A stretch of 64,000 bases of DNA, taken from Colias croceus (lineage: Eukaryota; Arthropoda; Insecta; Lepidoptera; Pieridae). Positions 21,007 through 31,310 of this stretch are shown one piece after another (position 1 is the first letter of the stretch; every line of letters starts with the position of its first letter). The position numbers were made by a program, and so were the translations under genes. Where the stretch lies: positions 8,704,501-8,768,500 of the forward strand of contig NC_059553.1 in the NCBI RefSeq assembly GCF_905220415.1, in the 5' to 3' direction. The notes beneath the pieces were generated by a model. That model did no database searches, was not told the origin of the DNA, and was given only the letters and a program-made list of their open reading frames with translations.

Positions 21007-22788
21007 ATGGCTTTGAAAGTAAGTAAGTTAATTATAGTCGAGCCAATTTAATAGGCAACATTTGACGTCTATCAATTTTATCTTCGAAGAGAGGTAACCT
21101 GCTTAAAAACATCGATTAAAGTGTATTAATCGATACGGATTTGAAACATTTGTCAATCGAATTTATTAATTTATGATGATTTTTATTCACAAGTAATCAA
21201 TGCATTCGATTCTAGATGTCAGATTTCGATTTTTAGAGTACCTAACGTCTCTAGTATTTAAAAAGAAAAAAAGGTTTATTGACACAAAATTGTAGCGACG
21301 TCAGTTCTTCAATTCAGAAATTGTTTATTATGTTTAGGATGGTTTATCAGTAAAATGAAATCTTAAAATTACTTGTATCGGTCATTATTATTAAAAATAT
21401 GTAATCGTTATTGAAAAAAGTTAAGCAAATGTGCAGTTCTAACAAAACGAAATATCATGTTATTCTATGTCGTCGTTACTAGGTTACGTTGTTGAATTTT
21501 GTTGAACTGTCAAATGTTGCCTATTAAAATGGCTCTACTATAAAAAATTATATATAGTACATAGTGGACAAAGGACAAAATTGATTATTTAATTTATTTA
21601 AATACATAATGAAATACTAAATATCCCAATTATCGTATAAAAGCTTGAATGTTATTCTCATTGTATGAATTTAGTGTAAAATAAATGAACCCTTTATATT
21701 TTAATTTTTAATAAATCAAATCTTTAAATTAAATCTTCAAAGCAACGGTTTGATATACGCTTGGCTTTCCATGTAAATTTCAAATTATTAATTTGATTCT
21801 CTAAATAAACTTCTTTCAATAACATCTATTGGTACTTAAAGGTTGGTCAAAAAGAAAACGTATGCAATTTTTAAGAAGTTTTAGTTTAAATTGTTCAGTA
21901 TTTATATAATAATAATTTAATAACCTTTTTAGCCGCGATAATGTTCTTGTTCAAACTATTAGGTATTATTTTGTCGAGTATCTTCCCTTCATGTTTGTGA
22001 TTGTTCTTTGAAATGTGGTAAATTTTGTGAGAGTTAATTTGCATTTCTTTTTTTTTATTTCAGCTCGTTTGCGTTCTTGTGCTATTGGTAGCGATGGTGA
22101 ACGGTGAGTGATTTTCATATTTTGAAAATAAGTCCTAAGGGAGTTTATAATTAACAATTGCACATCAAATTCTAACTAATCCTTCGGGCTTCCTTGACAA
22201 ATAAGAGTCATATCCTAATAACTGCTCCAAACAAATCAAATAAAAGCGAAATTAATATTAGCGAAGGCGTTAATGAATAGAATAAATAAAAGTAATTATT
22301 TTTTATTAACTCAAGAATTTATCTTTGTATTGCTTGGCTATGTATCTATACCTTTTTCCAACAGATCATATATTTTGCGGAAAAATTCCATTATTGAAGA
22401 AAGGCAAATAGGCGGTATGATGATACCCATAATACAATTCTACTACTTAGATAATATTAAATCACTTAATATATTTTTAGGAAAACCTCAGGGATACAAC
22501 CAAGGCCAGGGTTACGGACAAGGTAACCAGGGCCAGGGTTATGGGCAAGGTAACCAAGGCTTTGGACCCGGCAATCAAGGTTCTGGACCCGGTAACCAGG
22601 GCTTTGGACAAGGCAACCAAGGGTTTACACCCGGCAACCCGGGCTCTGGACACGGTAACCAGGGTTTTGGACAAGGAAACCAGGGTCATGGACAAGGTAA
22701 CCAGGGATATGGACAAGGCAACCAGGGATATGGACAAGGCAACCAGGGTCATGGACACAGAGGTGGTTACCAGGAACACGGTTATTAG
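21007..22788 (+). CDS. Secreted Gly/Asn/Gln-rich repeat peptide, copy 1
   Basis: Three exons, 21007-21018, 22064-22103 and 22481-22788, encode 119 residues. Exon 1 supplies only MALK. Exon 2 supplies the rest of a signal peptide (LVCVLVLLVAMVN), with likely cleavage near the Gly before KPQG. Exon 3 is almost wholly repeats of the type GNQG(F/Y/S/H)G(Q/P), about 15 units, ending HRGGYQEHGY. There are no cysteines in the mature part. The family name is unknown to me. Composition resembles glycine-rich silk/cuticle-type or glycine-rich immune peptides, but no specific function is supported. A tandem duplicate follows at 23888. Intron 1 is longer than in copy 2 because of an inverted-repeat element. 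A polyadenylation signal AATAAA follows at about 22838. Open frames on the opposite strand are by-products of the repeat. Confidence 0.85.
21034..21541. mobile_element. Inverted-repeat DNA element in intron 1 of copy 1
   Basis: Left end TAGTCGAGCCAATTTAATAG then GCAACATTTGAC. Right end is the near-exact complement (GTCAAATGTTGCCTATTAAA then ATGGCTCTACTA). The inverted arms are ~32 bp with two mismatches. TA sits on both sides, as for a TA-targeting transposon. There is no long reading frame. It is absent from the duplicate gene's intron 1. Confidence 0.75.
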
Positions 22789-23439
22789 ATAATGTATAAG
22801 ATGCGTGTAATTGATGCCAATATGCAAGAGTGAATATAATAAATGTATTAAATAAATGTTTGTTTAATTTAATTTCCCTTTGTAAAGCGTGGCTGAGGAG
22901 GAATACAGTAATTTTCACAAGGTTCAAAGTTAATTGTTCAAAACGATATCATAAACGAGACGTAAAAAATTCCTCATCGATTCGATAGCTGCAAACAGTT
23001 AGTCGAAGTCACAAATAATACCTTTTCGCAAACATATATTATTACAATCTGTAAGTTTTATCATATAATATGTACACCAAGTTCAGTTTATAACCTATTA
23101 AAAATCGAAGTACTTTTTTTTTTCCTGCGTGCTACAGTAACCGTTTCCTTACATTCAAAAACTTGGACAACTGTAATCGTCACGCTTACGTGGCGCGATT
23201 TTGTGTTACCAACTACTTTATTTTATCATATTACTACATCACAAGTCCAGCCCAAAATAATATCTCAGCACAATCAAAAACACAATTACAACCAAATAGA
23301 AAAGCTTTTGTATTCCCGTGTTGTACAGCATAGCTATATTTAGGACAGGGTGATAAACAGGGTTGTCAAATCAGTCAGAGATGATGTAAACCTGTAATCC
23401 TGGATTTCTATTGTATTTGAATATAGATGATGGAAAACA

Positions 23440-23631
23440 TCTTTACTAATATTATAAAGCTAAATAATTTCTTGTTTGTTTCTTTGGTTGATTCCGATGG
23501 AGTTTGGATGGGCCCGATTTGAAAAGTCTTTCAGTGTTAGATAGCCCATTTATCGAGGAAGGCTATGTATCAACACGCTTTGACCTAGCTAGGAGCAGGG
23601 CAATGCGGGTAAACCCGCGAGGCACAGCTAG
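23440..23631 (+). mobile_element. Helitron-like miniature element (Lep1 type)
   Basis: Starts TCTTTACTAATATTATAAAG and ends GCGAGGCACAGCTAG before T. It lies between the two glycine-rich genes and carries the family words GATAGCCCATTTATCGAGGA and GGCTATGTATCA. Confidence 0.7.
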
Positions 23632-23811
23632 TTTTGATCATAAAATCAATTTACAATGAGTTCATTGAAACCAATTTGTTGTTATTGTTTTGAAAACTTG
23701 TTGACAAGCTTTCGAGCCCACTCTTATCTGTGTTCTACGAACTCTCAAATTTAATCATCCTCAAGATATTTTATAAGTCACGCGATTATTAGCTCAGGGG
23801 TCAGGAAATTA

Positions 23812-23821
23812 TTTATAAATA
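23812..23821 (+). promoter_or_regulatory. TATA box of glycine-rich gene 2
   Basis: TTTATAAATA, 66 bp upstream of the ATG at 23888, inside the duplicated promoter block (CTCAGGGGTCAG, AAGTCACGCGATT). Confidence 0.6.
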
Positions 23822-23887
23822 CTAGCAATTATATGTACGCTAGATAGTTTCTAAAATACAGTGTTCAATTGTGGTCGTGTTCCAAAA

Positions 23888-25027
23888 ATGGCTTTGAAAG
23901 TAAGTTTGGCGAAAAATGATATTCTGATTTCATAGATTTAGTGGAAAAATGTATTATTTTAATTGTTTGTTTAAAAGCTGGAATAACGCCATGTTATTGT
24001 CAAGTGTAAAATAAAAAAAAAACCTATTTTAATTACCTATGAAACAAAGTCTGCATTTCTCTCAGTCTGTGAGTGTTAGCTTCCTAAATAAGCCTAATAG
24101 TAGCCTTACCCTTCTAGGGTAGTTTTCTTCTGGCCGTACCAAAGTATTGAAGAAATATACCTAACTTATTTTTAACTGGTGGTATAATTTTGATGAATAT
24201 ATGACGCTTCGTGAAGATATTTCCACGTAAGAGTGGATATTAATTTATATTTCTTTTATTTCAGTTCGTTTGCGTTGTTCTTCTATTGGTTGCGATGGTG
24301 AACGGTAAGTTTATTTCATATTTCAAGAATATAATATTATGTAACTTTAACTTAGTCCTATAAAAATAAGAAGGAACGAACGAAAAGAATGAAATTCTAT
24401 AGCTATCAGGCTGGTCATGTAAAGTACCATCAGCTTTTATAAGCATGGATGGACGGTCTTGTACATCCAAAATTTTCTTTGATTGATTTGATTTGATTTA
24501 CTCATAATGTTGAGCGCCAGGGATGTTGAGTAAAACTCGTTGTTTTTTTTAATTCCATAAGTCTATAATTCGTATCCGAAACATGTTAATAAATGGCAAT
24601 AATGACAACTTTTTAAATCACTAAATGTATAATTTTAGGAAAACCTCAAGGATACGGTGACTACAACCAAGGTCGTTCGGTCCCAGGAACTGAACACAGC
24701 GGTTTCGGTGGATTCAACCAAGGCCAGGGTTACGGACAAGGCAACCAAGGCTTTGGACCCGGTAACCAAGGCTTTGGAGGCGGTAACCAGGGTTTTGGTG
24801 GCGGTAACCCAGGGTATGGACAAGGCAATCAAGGTTTTAGACCCGGTAACCAGGGTCAGGGCTTTGGACCCGGTAACCAAGGTTCTGGCCCCGGTAACCA
24901 GGGCTTTGGACCAGGAAACCAAGGTTTTGGACAAGGAAATCAAGGATTTGGACAAGGCAACCAGGGGTATGGACATGGCAACCAGGGTCATGGACACAGA
25001 GGAGGTTACCAGGAACATGGTTATTAG
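23888..25027 (+). CDS. Secreted Gly/Asn/Gln-rich repeat peptide, copy 2
   Basis: Exons 23888-23899, 24265-24304 and 24639-25027 encode 146 residues. The architecture is identical to copy 1, including the split signal peptide (MALK, then FVCVVLLLVAMVN). The mature part adds an N-terminal segment missing from copy 1 (GDYNQGRSVPGTEHSGFGGF), then about 17 GNQG-type repeats with more Phe and GGG units, and the same C-terminus HRGGYQEHGY. Start, splice sites, promoter and 3' flank are all shared, so the pair arose by tandem duplication of a ~2-kb block. Expression is probably co-regulated. Function is unknown; an extracellular structural or defence role is inference from composition only. Confidence 0.87.
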
Positions 25028-25455
25028 ATAAAGTATGAGATAGTTAAGTGTCCAGTTATTGGCAATACCAAAGTGTGAATATAATAAACATTTTAAATAA
25101 ATTGTAACAATGTTTCATTTCATATACATTTGTAGCATGGCTCCAGGCCATTCATTAGTCCTGTCATATGAGACAAAAAAATAAGAGTGAATGTGTATTA
25201 ATTTTCACACAACTCAAAGTTGATAGCATTGTTCAAAACACTAACATAAACGAAATGTAAAAAATTCTCATCAATCAGATCTTGTGAAAAAGTTACTCAA
25301 TTCCATTAGGTTCGATTTTGACCCACTTTAAACGAACAGATTTAATCCAAACTGTACAATTATCAAGGATCAGTGAGAATACAATTATTTAATGAGTGCA
25401 GGGTGTTTTTTCGTTTTTTTTTTAACTACATTAATTATTTTAACTTTATACATCA

Positions 25456-28400
25456 CTACATAGTATCAAACAAAGCCGCTGCCCGTCTATCTGTCTGTAT
25501 GTAATATGTATAGATCTGTAAAATAGGCAAAGAATTTTTATGTGGTGTTTTGTTTTTTAAAGAGTGGTTATCGAGGAAAGTTTTCCATATAATTTATCAA
25601 CTTCCAAGGGGGAAAACTATAGAATTTGGAAGAGGAAGGTTTTTTTGCAAATATGTAAATTCTTAACTTTCAAGTGGGGCAAAGCTATTCCAACATTACT
25701 TACTGTATACACCAGAACTGGTGCCGCTAGTACTGCACCGGCGAGCACGTCCCACCAGTGGTGCCGCCGGTCCCACACTCGGGACACGCTACACACTATA
25801 GCGGCTACTATGCAAACACCCTGTATCGTGCGTGTCATGCGACCGGGGAGGGATTGGCCCCTTTTGTATAGGTAGTACTGTAAAATTAAAAAAAAAATTC
25901 AAAAAATTAAATCTTTATGTATAGAGTTAGTAGTTAGTATGTTACATTTATATATTACTTATCAAAAATTATAGAAAAATGTGTGTTTAAATACTGTACT
26001 TTGTTGTAAATACCTGGCAATCTTTTACGTCATAATATATTTAGTTGAAATCATCATATTCATATGCTTCATTCCACAATACATAAGCAGTATATACCAT
26101 ATACACGCACAAAAAATTAGAAATAGAAAAATAAATTAAAAAGTTCGATCATTAGGCGGGATTCGAACCCACGTGTTTTTGTCATATTCAATTGAAAAAA
26201 ATTATCATTTATTTTAATTCTTTAAAAGCAAATATACATAAAAATAATTTACAAAAAATATTAAAAAATCATTTCAATGAATAAATGACATCACAATTCA
26301 AACTCACCGCGATAAACACGCCCGCGTGTATCGCGAGCGAGGTGTGTCCGGACGGGAAGCTTTTGTTCGACTGCTTCAGCCAATGCGCCTTGGTACATGT
26401 GTAGCTTGGTACGTAATCTGACCTGGGAAATAAAAAAAAATGTGTGCGTGTACTAGTGTACACACGTAAGAAGTGAAACTTCTTTATGACCTTATTTTTT
26501 CAAAAATTAATTTACTATATGAAACTTTACAGAAATACGTCAAATCACGCGTGGTAGGGAGAAGAAAAAGATGGCGCGTAACGGAAGAATGTCACGCGTA
26601 ACGAAAAAATGTTACACTAAATTTTTTTCCAACCCCGATAAAGAAGTTTCACTTCAAAAATATGACAGGGAATACCCATTGTTTAAATGGTACTTAACAG
26701 TTAACTATAATGACTGTAGAAATATTATCTAAAATGTTAAAACGGAGATAAAGTGCATGCTAGAATATATGAGTATATTTACTTTGCCATAAAAGTAAAT
26801 ATACTCATATGCCTGCATGTCAATGACTAGCAACTCTACATAAATAATCAATATATTTTCCTGTTTGACTCACATTTTCTTAAAGAAAGACCTACTTAAA
26901 TCACCTGGGTTCTTTGACATTAAAGAGGGATTTTTTTTACATTTGTATAAATAATGATTACATTTTCTTTCCTTGATGTTACTTAAGCTAGATAAATTGC
27001 TGCAACTTTTTCATATTGTGGTCTATTATTATCTATACTAATATTAAAAAGAGGAATAGTTTTATGCTCGATCGCGCGAATTTCAGGAATGATTTGAAAA
27101 ATTATCAAGGGAGTCTATAGGATATATCTTCACTCTAAGACCAATTGCAATAGGAGTGGAGCAATGCACATAAAACCGCGGGGGACAACTACAATATGAT
27201 AACTTTTTCTTTAATTTTACTATTACGCTAAGATTTGTGACTTGATAAATGAATGATAAATAATAATTGCAGGTATTTTTCTTCTTGTGGTCTTTGTGGT
27301 TGTGGAAATTGTACTCCTCACTTTTTATAAAAAATGATAAAATCTATTCTTTGTTTTATCTATACTACAATATTATAAACTAAGAGTTTGTTTGTTTGTT
27401 TAAACGCGCTAATAATAAGAACAACTGGTCCCATTTGAAAAATTATTTCTGTGTTGGATAGCTCATTTATCGAGGAAGACTATAGGCTATGGCTATGTGG
27501 TCGCTGGAGCAGACGCACCAGCGACCACGCGGGTGAAACCGCAAAACGCAGCTAGTCCATAAAAGGCGTAGCTTTTCAAGACTAGAATTCATTAATTTTT
27601 AGGTTGTTTGGAGGTCACACTAATTTAATTAGATGTGGTATAATCAAATCAGAATACCTTTGAAATTTTGCACATAGTCAAGTAATTCTGTGCAATGTAA
27701 TGTGTGTGAAAAATCAAATTTTTTTTTGAACATGATTTTCAATTATAATGAGATTAACTTGTTGATGAGTCATTGATATTACAAACAGATACACGGAATG
27801 ACTGCAAGTTTGTTGTCACTATCTCTATTTTAAACCATTTTATCACTGTCTTCTTGTTACATAGGGATTAATTTCAAGATCTTTATCATGATTAAACAAT
27901 AATTATGTATATTATATATGCATGACTCGAGCCGCGCAGGACGTGTATAAAATTGATATACTTACATAAATAATTATGTAAATTAGTGTTTGTTCTACCA
28001 TTTAAAAACAAATAAAGTTTAATAATTAAAAAAGTATGGGTTCATAGGATTTATATCTACTTAGATCTGGTTTTCAAAATTTTGAAAACATAGGTTGAAG
28101 TGCCAGTTGATGTATTTAAAGTCATGTTAATGATACTACTTATAAGTCAAGAATGTTTGAACAGATTAAAATGATTTTTATTTCATTCTCTGATTGGATT
28201 ATAAAATTTAATTATTGCTAAAGTTTTGAAAAAAAAAATTGATTGAGCAGTGTAGTTTTTAGACCAATGAAGCAGATATTAGTAAAACTTACTCAACACA
28301 AGTAGTAGCTTCTTGAGGTCCACAAGTATCAAAGAAGTGAGGTCGCGGAGATCCAACTATTAACTTCAAAGTCTGTACTATTGTGAGGTTCAACAGGAAT

Positions 28401-31115
28401 CCAAATAAATATTCCCTGTACCAGAATAGCGCTTGGTGTTTGGCTGTATCTTCAGGACACTGTTTTCTTTCAACTAGTAGTAACTGAAATATAGAATACA
28501 ATATTTATTATTCATAGAAGTATATAATAAGTAATTAGATAAGAGGATATAATAAGGAGATAATAAGGACCAGCAGTCCGCCCCGGCTTCGCCCGTGGTA
28601 CATATTTCACAATAAAAAGTAGCCTATGTTCTTTCTCAGGGTCTAAAGATTGTCTGTGCCAAATTTCATTAAGTAGTTTATGCGAGAAAACCATACATAC
28701 ATATACATACATACATACATAATTACAAACCTTTGCTCTATAAAATATTAGTATAGATAAAAAAAATATTGTACATTTTAATAAGTTACTTCTATTTACA
28801 CAAACTGCATTTGTTTAATTTTTGAACAGGAACTTTTTGCCATACTCAAGTCAAGTAAGTAAGTCTAAGACCATAATCTTTAAAATATTGTTAAAGAAAT
28901 ACAAATACTTTCACAAAATAAAGTTTAGAAATATTCAGCTGTCTCCTGAATAATACCTAATTCATGAAACAAATTAATAATTTTAATTGTCTTACCCTTT
29001 TTTAAAATTTAACTTATACTAGTTAATATTACTTATACATAATTATTTTTAATACATACCACAGCCAAAGGTAAAAATATTGTAGTGACCATCAACCACT
29101 TCCAATTGACAGTGTCCCCTGTGTAGGGGTGTGAGAGGGCTGGATCATTGCATTGGAAGCCCACCTGCCCTCCTGGTATCAAATTTAATTCCGCTACCGC
29201 AAATATGAATAGAGCTGAAAAATATGACTACTTGTAAGTTGTAGGCATACTGTAGTTGTTTAATTAAGAGGAATATAAATTTTTAAATAAATATTTTATT
29301 TTTTAAACATTATTTTTTATTTAAAAAAATCCACGCATTGTTAGTTTTCATCATGAATGAAATTTTTTATGAAATTATTAAGTTTAAATTTATTTTTATT
29401 CATTCATCTTTTAAAAGAAATTACGTAATTATTACTAATTAAATTAAAAATCTAACCTATGTGCCACCGGTTTGTTTTCGACCACAATACTTTCAAGTTT
29501 CTCCACATTTTCACAGCATGAACGTTCATTATGTAAAACAGACGGAATTTAAATGAGTAATTCCACACTAACTCACAGGGGAAACCTTTCATAAATGATT
29601 CACCGATACGTAATACATATTAAACAAAATTGTAAACTACAATGACTACAATAGGTATGTTTTGCCACGGAGTATTGTTAAATCTTGCGCTTATTGCTCT
29701 TATTGTGTAAAATATTCCAATTTATTACTAGGAATATGTGTATGTAAAACCGTATATTAATATTTATTAAATTATTGAGTAAGTAAACAAAGTTTTCAAA
29801 ATTTAAAGTAGGTACAAAATTGGAAGCTTGACAGCTTAGATACCAACTTGACTTTGACGGCAAAATTACATTCAACTGACAGGCACGTACATGCCAACAG
29901 ATTAAAAATAATCCTAGTACATGAAATAAAAGTATTCTATTGCAAGTTTAAGGATTCCTGTGAAGGATTCACAAAATATCGCAATCACCCTTAGGTACAC
30001 AGAACAGTAAGAACATAATAGAAGTGCTATAATGTCATAATTAGTATGAAAACCAGTGTCGCCAAACCCACACATTTAAACCGATAGTTATACAGTACAC
30101 TACAAGTAAACTATGCCTTTGATTGGACAGCTTAATTTGAGTAAAAACTGACTTAGGTTATAAATTCAGCATTTCAATAAGTACCCTAACGAACCAAGTT
30201 ACGGTTTATTATAGTATAACATCCCTAGGTATATTAGCTGTTTTGTTTCTCTTTGCTCAGAAATTCCAAATTCGAAAACATTCAGCTATTCCACAACAGA
30301 GGGCGTTGGTTTTCAATACATATAACTTTGAACCTCAACACATAAAGATAAGGTTGAAATTTGTGTCACTCTAAATTAATGACATTAACTTGACATTAAC
30401 CTGATGCTATGCTCTAAGGGATGTCAGCCTTGTTATCGATAATTCACAAATAAATATATTTTTGTGCATTTTTTTTTCTTTCTATTATATGAGTATAGGA
30501 TAATGTGTCACATTTTGGAGTATGTTTATTACTACTAAGTACGTCTTTTCATATTATTATATTTAAATAAAAAACGGAATAGAATAGTATAAATCTATAT
30601 TTACAAAACAAACAGAAAATATGCATTATTTTAAATCTTGGAACTGCCGTAGGTTTGATGTATCGGTGGCCTTTGTTAGACTGCTTATTGCTGTTCGGCA
30701 TCCAGTTAACTCGTCACGTTGCATTTATTATCCATTTCTCTTTAAAATTAGGCTCTTTCGAATCTATAAATAAATAGGACAAATGAAAGCTAAGGAAAAA
30801 TAGAATAAAATTTAATATTTATAATGTTTGTCTTTTCTAAAGTATCGATACTGTCGATATGCGCCACATGCATCACTAATCCGACATTCGTTTGTTTATT
30901 GCAATAATATTCCAGAAAGTCTTGTTTGCTGTTCAATCTATATTAGTACTTATTTCTTATTGCTTAAGGTTCATTTTGACTTAATATTTGTATAAATTTT
31001 TGACAAATTACGACAAGCGAAGTTGTAACATAAAATATATTTAAAATAAATTAAAATAAGACTTACCGATGGTATGAAATGCCTCGATTGCCGAAATTAT
31101 TTCGTCTGCTATCAT
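25456..31115 (-). CDS. Lipid phosphate phosphatase (PAP2/wunen type), gene 1
   Basis: Exons in coding order: 31067-31115, 29060-29214, 28293-28483, 26308-26422, 25704-25877, and a possible short last exon 25456-25515 (19 residues plus TAG). Phases agree at every join. It is predicted to dephosphorylate phosphatidate, lysophosphatidate or similar lipid phosphates at the membrane face. Landmarks: first membrane helix spanning the exon 1/2 join; GFQCNDPALSHPYTGDT; motif 1 KLIVGSPRP; motif 2 FPSGHTS; motif 3 SRVWDRRHHWWD. All catalytic residues are present (K/R, SGH, R/H/D). A conserved TYTC-like segment (SYTCT) precedes motif 2. The donor after exon 5 (ACA/GTAAGT) is strong, so an intron and short tail exon are likely; reading through instead adds a 29-residue tail. 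The paralogue lies upstream at 54919-60375. Exon 1 lies within a transposon-like unit. Confidence 0.82.
26150..26185 (-). repeat. tRNA-like 3' half (B box), probable SINE or tRNA relic
   Basis: The minus strand reads ACACGTGGGTTCGAATCCCG then CCTAATGA, a classic T-arm with B-box GGTTCGAATCC. No matching A box or cloverleaf 5' half is visible upstream, so it is not a functional tRNA gene. It lies in intron 4 of the phosphatase. Confidence 0.5.
26436..26675. repeat. Interspersed repeat (GTGTGCGTGTACTAGTGTAC family)
   Basis: Starts TGTGTGCGTGTACTAGTGTA followed by CACACGTAAGAAGTGAAACT and ends AACCCCGATAAAGAAGTTTC. It contains GTAACG/AAAAATGTCACGC units. A second copy lies at 45129-45335. The GAAGTGAAACTTC palindrome links it to the block at 4365, 8125 and 16390. 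Confidence 0.6.
26767..26810. repeat. Perfect 19-bp inverted repeat, 6-nt loop
   Basis: Arms 26767-26785 and 26792-26810 (ATATGAGTATATTTACTTT and its complement) around GCCATA. It lies in phosphatase gene 1 intron 3. Confidence 0.7.
27032..27193 (+). mobile_element. Helitron-like miniature element, degraded
   Basis: Starts TCTATACTAATATTAAAAAG. Core words are diverged and the CTAG end is mutated. It lies in phosphatase gene 1 intron 3. Confidence 0.5.
27359..27555 (+). mobile_element. Helitron-like miniature element (Lep1 type)
   Basis: Starts TCTATACTACAATATTATAA and ends CCGCAAAACGCAGCTAG before T. It lies in the same intron as the preceding copy. Confidence 0.65.
28570..28757 (-). mobile_element. 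Helitron-like miniature element
   Basis: Plus strand reads GTCCGCCCCGGCTTCGCCCG to AAAATATTAGTATAGA. It includes CATACATACATA microsatellite units. It lies in phosphatase gene 1 intron 2. Confidence 0.55.
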
Positions 31116-31310
31116 TTTTCCACTCTAATACCGAACAACACGCTCTAAATAATGAATAAATATGGAAATAAGGTTTGACAGCTGACAACCGACTCGAATA
31201 TTTTTCTGCGCACAACTGAGAGCGAGTTAGGTGATCTTACCTTACTAGTGACACGTGGGCCACGCCCACATCGCACTTCTATTATGTTCTTACTGTTCTG
31301 TGCTTAGGTA
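29990..31310. mobile_element. Inverted-repeat unit with 8-bp duplication enclosing exon 1
   Basis: Thirty-bp perfect inverted repeats at 29998-30027 (starting CACAGAACAGTAAGAACATA) and 31273-31302, flanked by the direct repeat CTTAGGTA at 29990-29997 and 31303-31310. The unit is 1305 bp. Length, CA...TG ends, 30-bp termini and the 8-bp duplication fit the P or hAT superfamilies. No transposase frame is visible. It contains exon 1, the presumed promoter and the 5' part of intron 1 of phosphatase gene 1. Confidence 0.8.

Noticed and set aside
22477..22927. Minus-strand and off-frame Val/Thr/Ser- or Asp/Lys-rich frames over glycine-rich gene 1
   Set aside because: Shadows of the GNQG repeat; only the frame joined to the signal-peptide exons makes sense. 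The same applies to 24635-25031.
26150..26185. Functional tRNA gene
   Set aside because: Only a B-box/T-arm half is present; no A box, anticodon arm or acceptor-stem complement could be found upstream.
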